Source: Paenibacillus sp. NFR01 (GTDB taxonomy: Bacteria > Bacillota > Bacilli > Paenibacillales > Paenibacillaceae). From it: a DNA stretch of 64,000 nucleotides. This document shows, in pieces, positions 62,984 to 64,000 of this stretch. How positions within the stretch are numbered: the stretch's first letter is position 1; the number at the start of each line of letters is the position of its first letter. A program made the translations under genes and the position numbers. The DNA lies in the NCBI RefSeq assembly GCF_900111565.1, contig NZ_FOIK01000001.1, forward strand, positions 1,767,309 to 1,831,308, in the 5' to 3' direction. Under the pieces are notes generated by a model. It searched no databases. It had not been told where the DNA came from and worked only from the letters and a program-made list of their open reading frames with translations.

Positions 62984-64000
62984 TTACCGCTTCAGCAGCG
63001 CGTCGAATGTCTCCTGCGCTTTGCGGAGCACTTCTTCCTCGTCCAGCGTCAGGCACTGGCCGTTCTTAACGACTTGCTTGCCGTTCACCCAAACATGGGC
63101 CACATCCTTGGCACTCGCCGAATACACTGCGTGGGACAGCAGGTCCGTATGCGGCAGGAAATGCGGCTGATCGATGTCCAGCGCGATGAAATCCGCCTTC
63201 ATACCGGCGGACAGCCGGCCTACATCCTTCAGGAATACCGATTCCGCGCCGTAGGCCGTAGCCAGCAGCAACGCCTCCGGTGCCGGCACAGCGGTCGGAT
63301 CGCCGCTGACGCCTTTATGGATCAGCGCTGCCAGGCGCATCTCCTCGAACATGTCGAGGTTGTTGTTGCTAGCGGCGCCGTCAGTGCCGAGCGACACCTT
63401 GACGCCGGCCTTCAACAGATCCGGCACACGGGCCACCCCGCTGGCCAGCTTCAGGTTACTGCCCGGGTTATGCGAAACGCCAACGTTATAACGGGCTAGC
63501 ACTTCAATCTCCTCGTCGGTAAGGTGCACGCCATGCGCGATGATCGACGGGCGCGTGAACATGCCAAGCTTCTCCAGATGCAGGGCCGGACGCAAGCCGT
63601 AATCGTCGACATTCTGCTGCACTTCATGGCGCGTCTCCGACATATGCGTGTGCATCGGCAGATCGAGATCATGCGCAGCCTGCACGAATTTCATGAAAAA
63701 GTCCGGCGGGCATGTATACGGCGCATGCGGCGACATCATCGTCGTAATCCGTCCGTCCGCTTTGCCATGCCAGTCGCGGGCGAACTGAATCGCTTCCGCC
63801 AGCTTATGGTTCTGCACGTCCTCCGGGCACAGCCCGATGACGCCGCGCATTAGCACGGCCCGGATGCCGGAGCGTTCGGTAACCTCCGCAACGCGGTCCA
63901 TATGGTCGTACATGTCCAGGAAGGTCGTTGTTCCGCCTTTCAGCATTTCCAATACGGACAAAGCTGTCCCCCAGTACACATCGTCGCCGGTGAATTTGCC
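62984..64000 (-). CDS. mtaD: 5-methylthioadenosine/S-adenosylhomocysteine deaminase (partial)
   Basis: An amidohydrolase that deaminates MTA or SAH in the methionine salvage area. The window edge cuts its N-terminal part (about 100 residues, with the HxH metal motif); the frame is open to 64000. Visible motifs are VYWGTALSVLEMLKGGTTTFLDMY, HTHMSETRHEV, AHGVHLTDEEIEVLARY, VSHNPGSNLKLASG and LGTDGAASNNNLDMFEEMR, which contain the remaining metal and substrate residues. Guanine deaminase-like relatives are less similar in the GTDGAASNN region. Confidence 0.88.
   Translation of the reverse strand, partial: GKFTGDDVYWGTALSVLEMLKGGTTTFLDMYDHMDRVAEVTERSGIRAVLMRGVIGLCPEDVQNHKLAEAIQFARDWHGKADGRITTMMSPHAPYTCPPDFFMKFVQAAHDLDLPMHTHMSETRHEVQQNVDDYGLRPALHLEKLGMFTRPSIIAHGVHLTDEEIEVLARYNVGVSHNPGSNLKLASGVARVPDLLKAGVKVSLGTDGAASNNNLDMFEEMRLAALIHKGVSGDPTAVPAPEALLLATAYGAESVFLKDVGRLSAGMKADFIALDIDQPHFLPHTDLLSHAVYSASAKDVAHVWVNGKQVVKNGQCLTLDEEEVLRKAQETFDALLKR

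Noticed and set aside
1..64000. Prophage, insertion sequence or CRISPR-Cas locus
   Set aside because: No integrase, transposase, capsid, Cas gene or repeat-spacer array was recognised anywhere in the window.

Overview
The window looks like chromosome of a Paenibacillus-type, spore-forming, low-GC-lineage Firmicute with moderately high GC. The clues are a cell-envelope locus with SLH-domain, GerMN and copper-amine-oxidase-N/AMIN/amidase proteins, a YuzF-like DUF2642 protein, a proline T-box leader, YesMN-type sugar sensing, GH94 and GH127 carbohydrate enzymes, a DynA-type double dynamin, frequent TTG/GTG starts and strong AGGAGG ribosome sites. I see no tRNA, rRNA, CRISPR array, transposase or prophage genes. 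Most genes are on the minus strand.

Layout. 1-3.9 kb: a possible RNA-repair pair (PNK-like kinase plus a Thg1-type 3'-5' polymerase split by a frameshift), then YdeI-like, DinB, WYL and ASCH proteins. 4-12.3 kb: carbohydrate genes. A LacI regulator and a cellobiose phosphorylase share a palindromic operator, followed by a ZIP transporter, a repeat-rich gap of about 0.7 kb, and a GH127 enzyme divergent from an AraC regulator. 12.3-24.3 kb: YitT, MarR, topoisomerase IV (parE-parC), an ABC exporter, an SGNH hydrolase, a CAP-domain protein and a WG-repeat protein. 24.4-27.1 kb: a drug-type ABC exporter convergent with a TetR regulator; both promoters carry the same inverted-repeat operator. 27.1-32.9 kb: an AraC-type response regulator, a Cache histidine kinase and two sugar-binding lipoproteins, with no transporter ATPase or permease.

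33-40 kb: GNAT, purT, a 1224-residue double dynamin, a small unknown protein and nth. 40-47 kb: cell-envelope cluster (SLH protein, GerMN lipoprotein, two amidase paralogues). 47-49.2 kb: leuCD. 49.4-51.7 kb: small spore-type or unknown proteins and a LysR regulator. 51.8-55.5 kb: T-box-controlled proBAC, a complete glutamate-to-proline route. 55.5-64 kb: dnaD, asnS, ackA, a divergent 3-hydroxyacyl-CoA dehydrogenase, an FtsH-like protease lacking the outer domain with a membrane partner, tseB (ypmB), and the C-terminal part of mtaD running off the right edge. The tseB-asnS-dnaD order partly matches the Bacillus subtilis ypmB-aspB-asnS-dnaD region.

The most unusual feature is a family of structured intergenic elements: three full copies and one half copy. 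Their helices differ in sequence but keep pairing around fixed GCTGTT and AAAGGCGA boxes, and all four sit about 70-85 bp upstream of a leftward start codon. Other leads are the Thg1/kinase pair, the FtsH-like protease with its membrane partner, a multi-helix leader before the GerMN gene, and the transporter-less sugar-sensing cluster.
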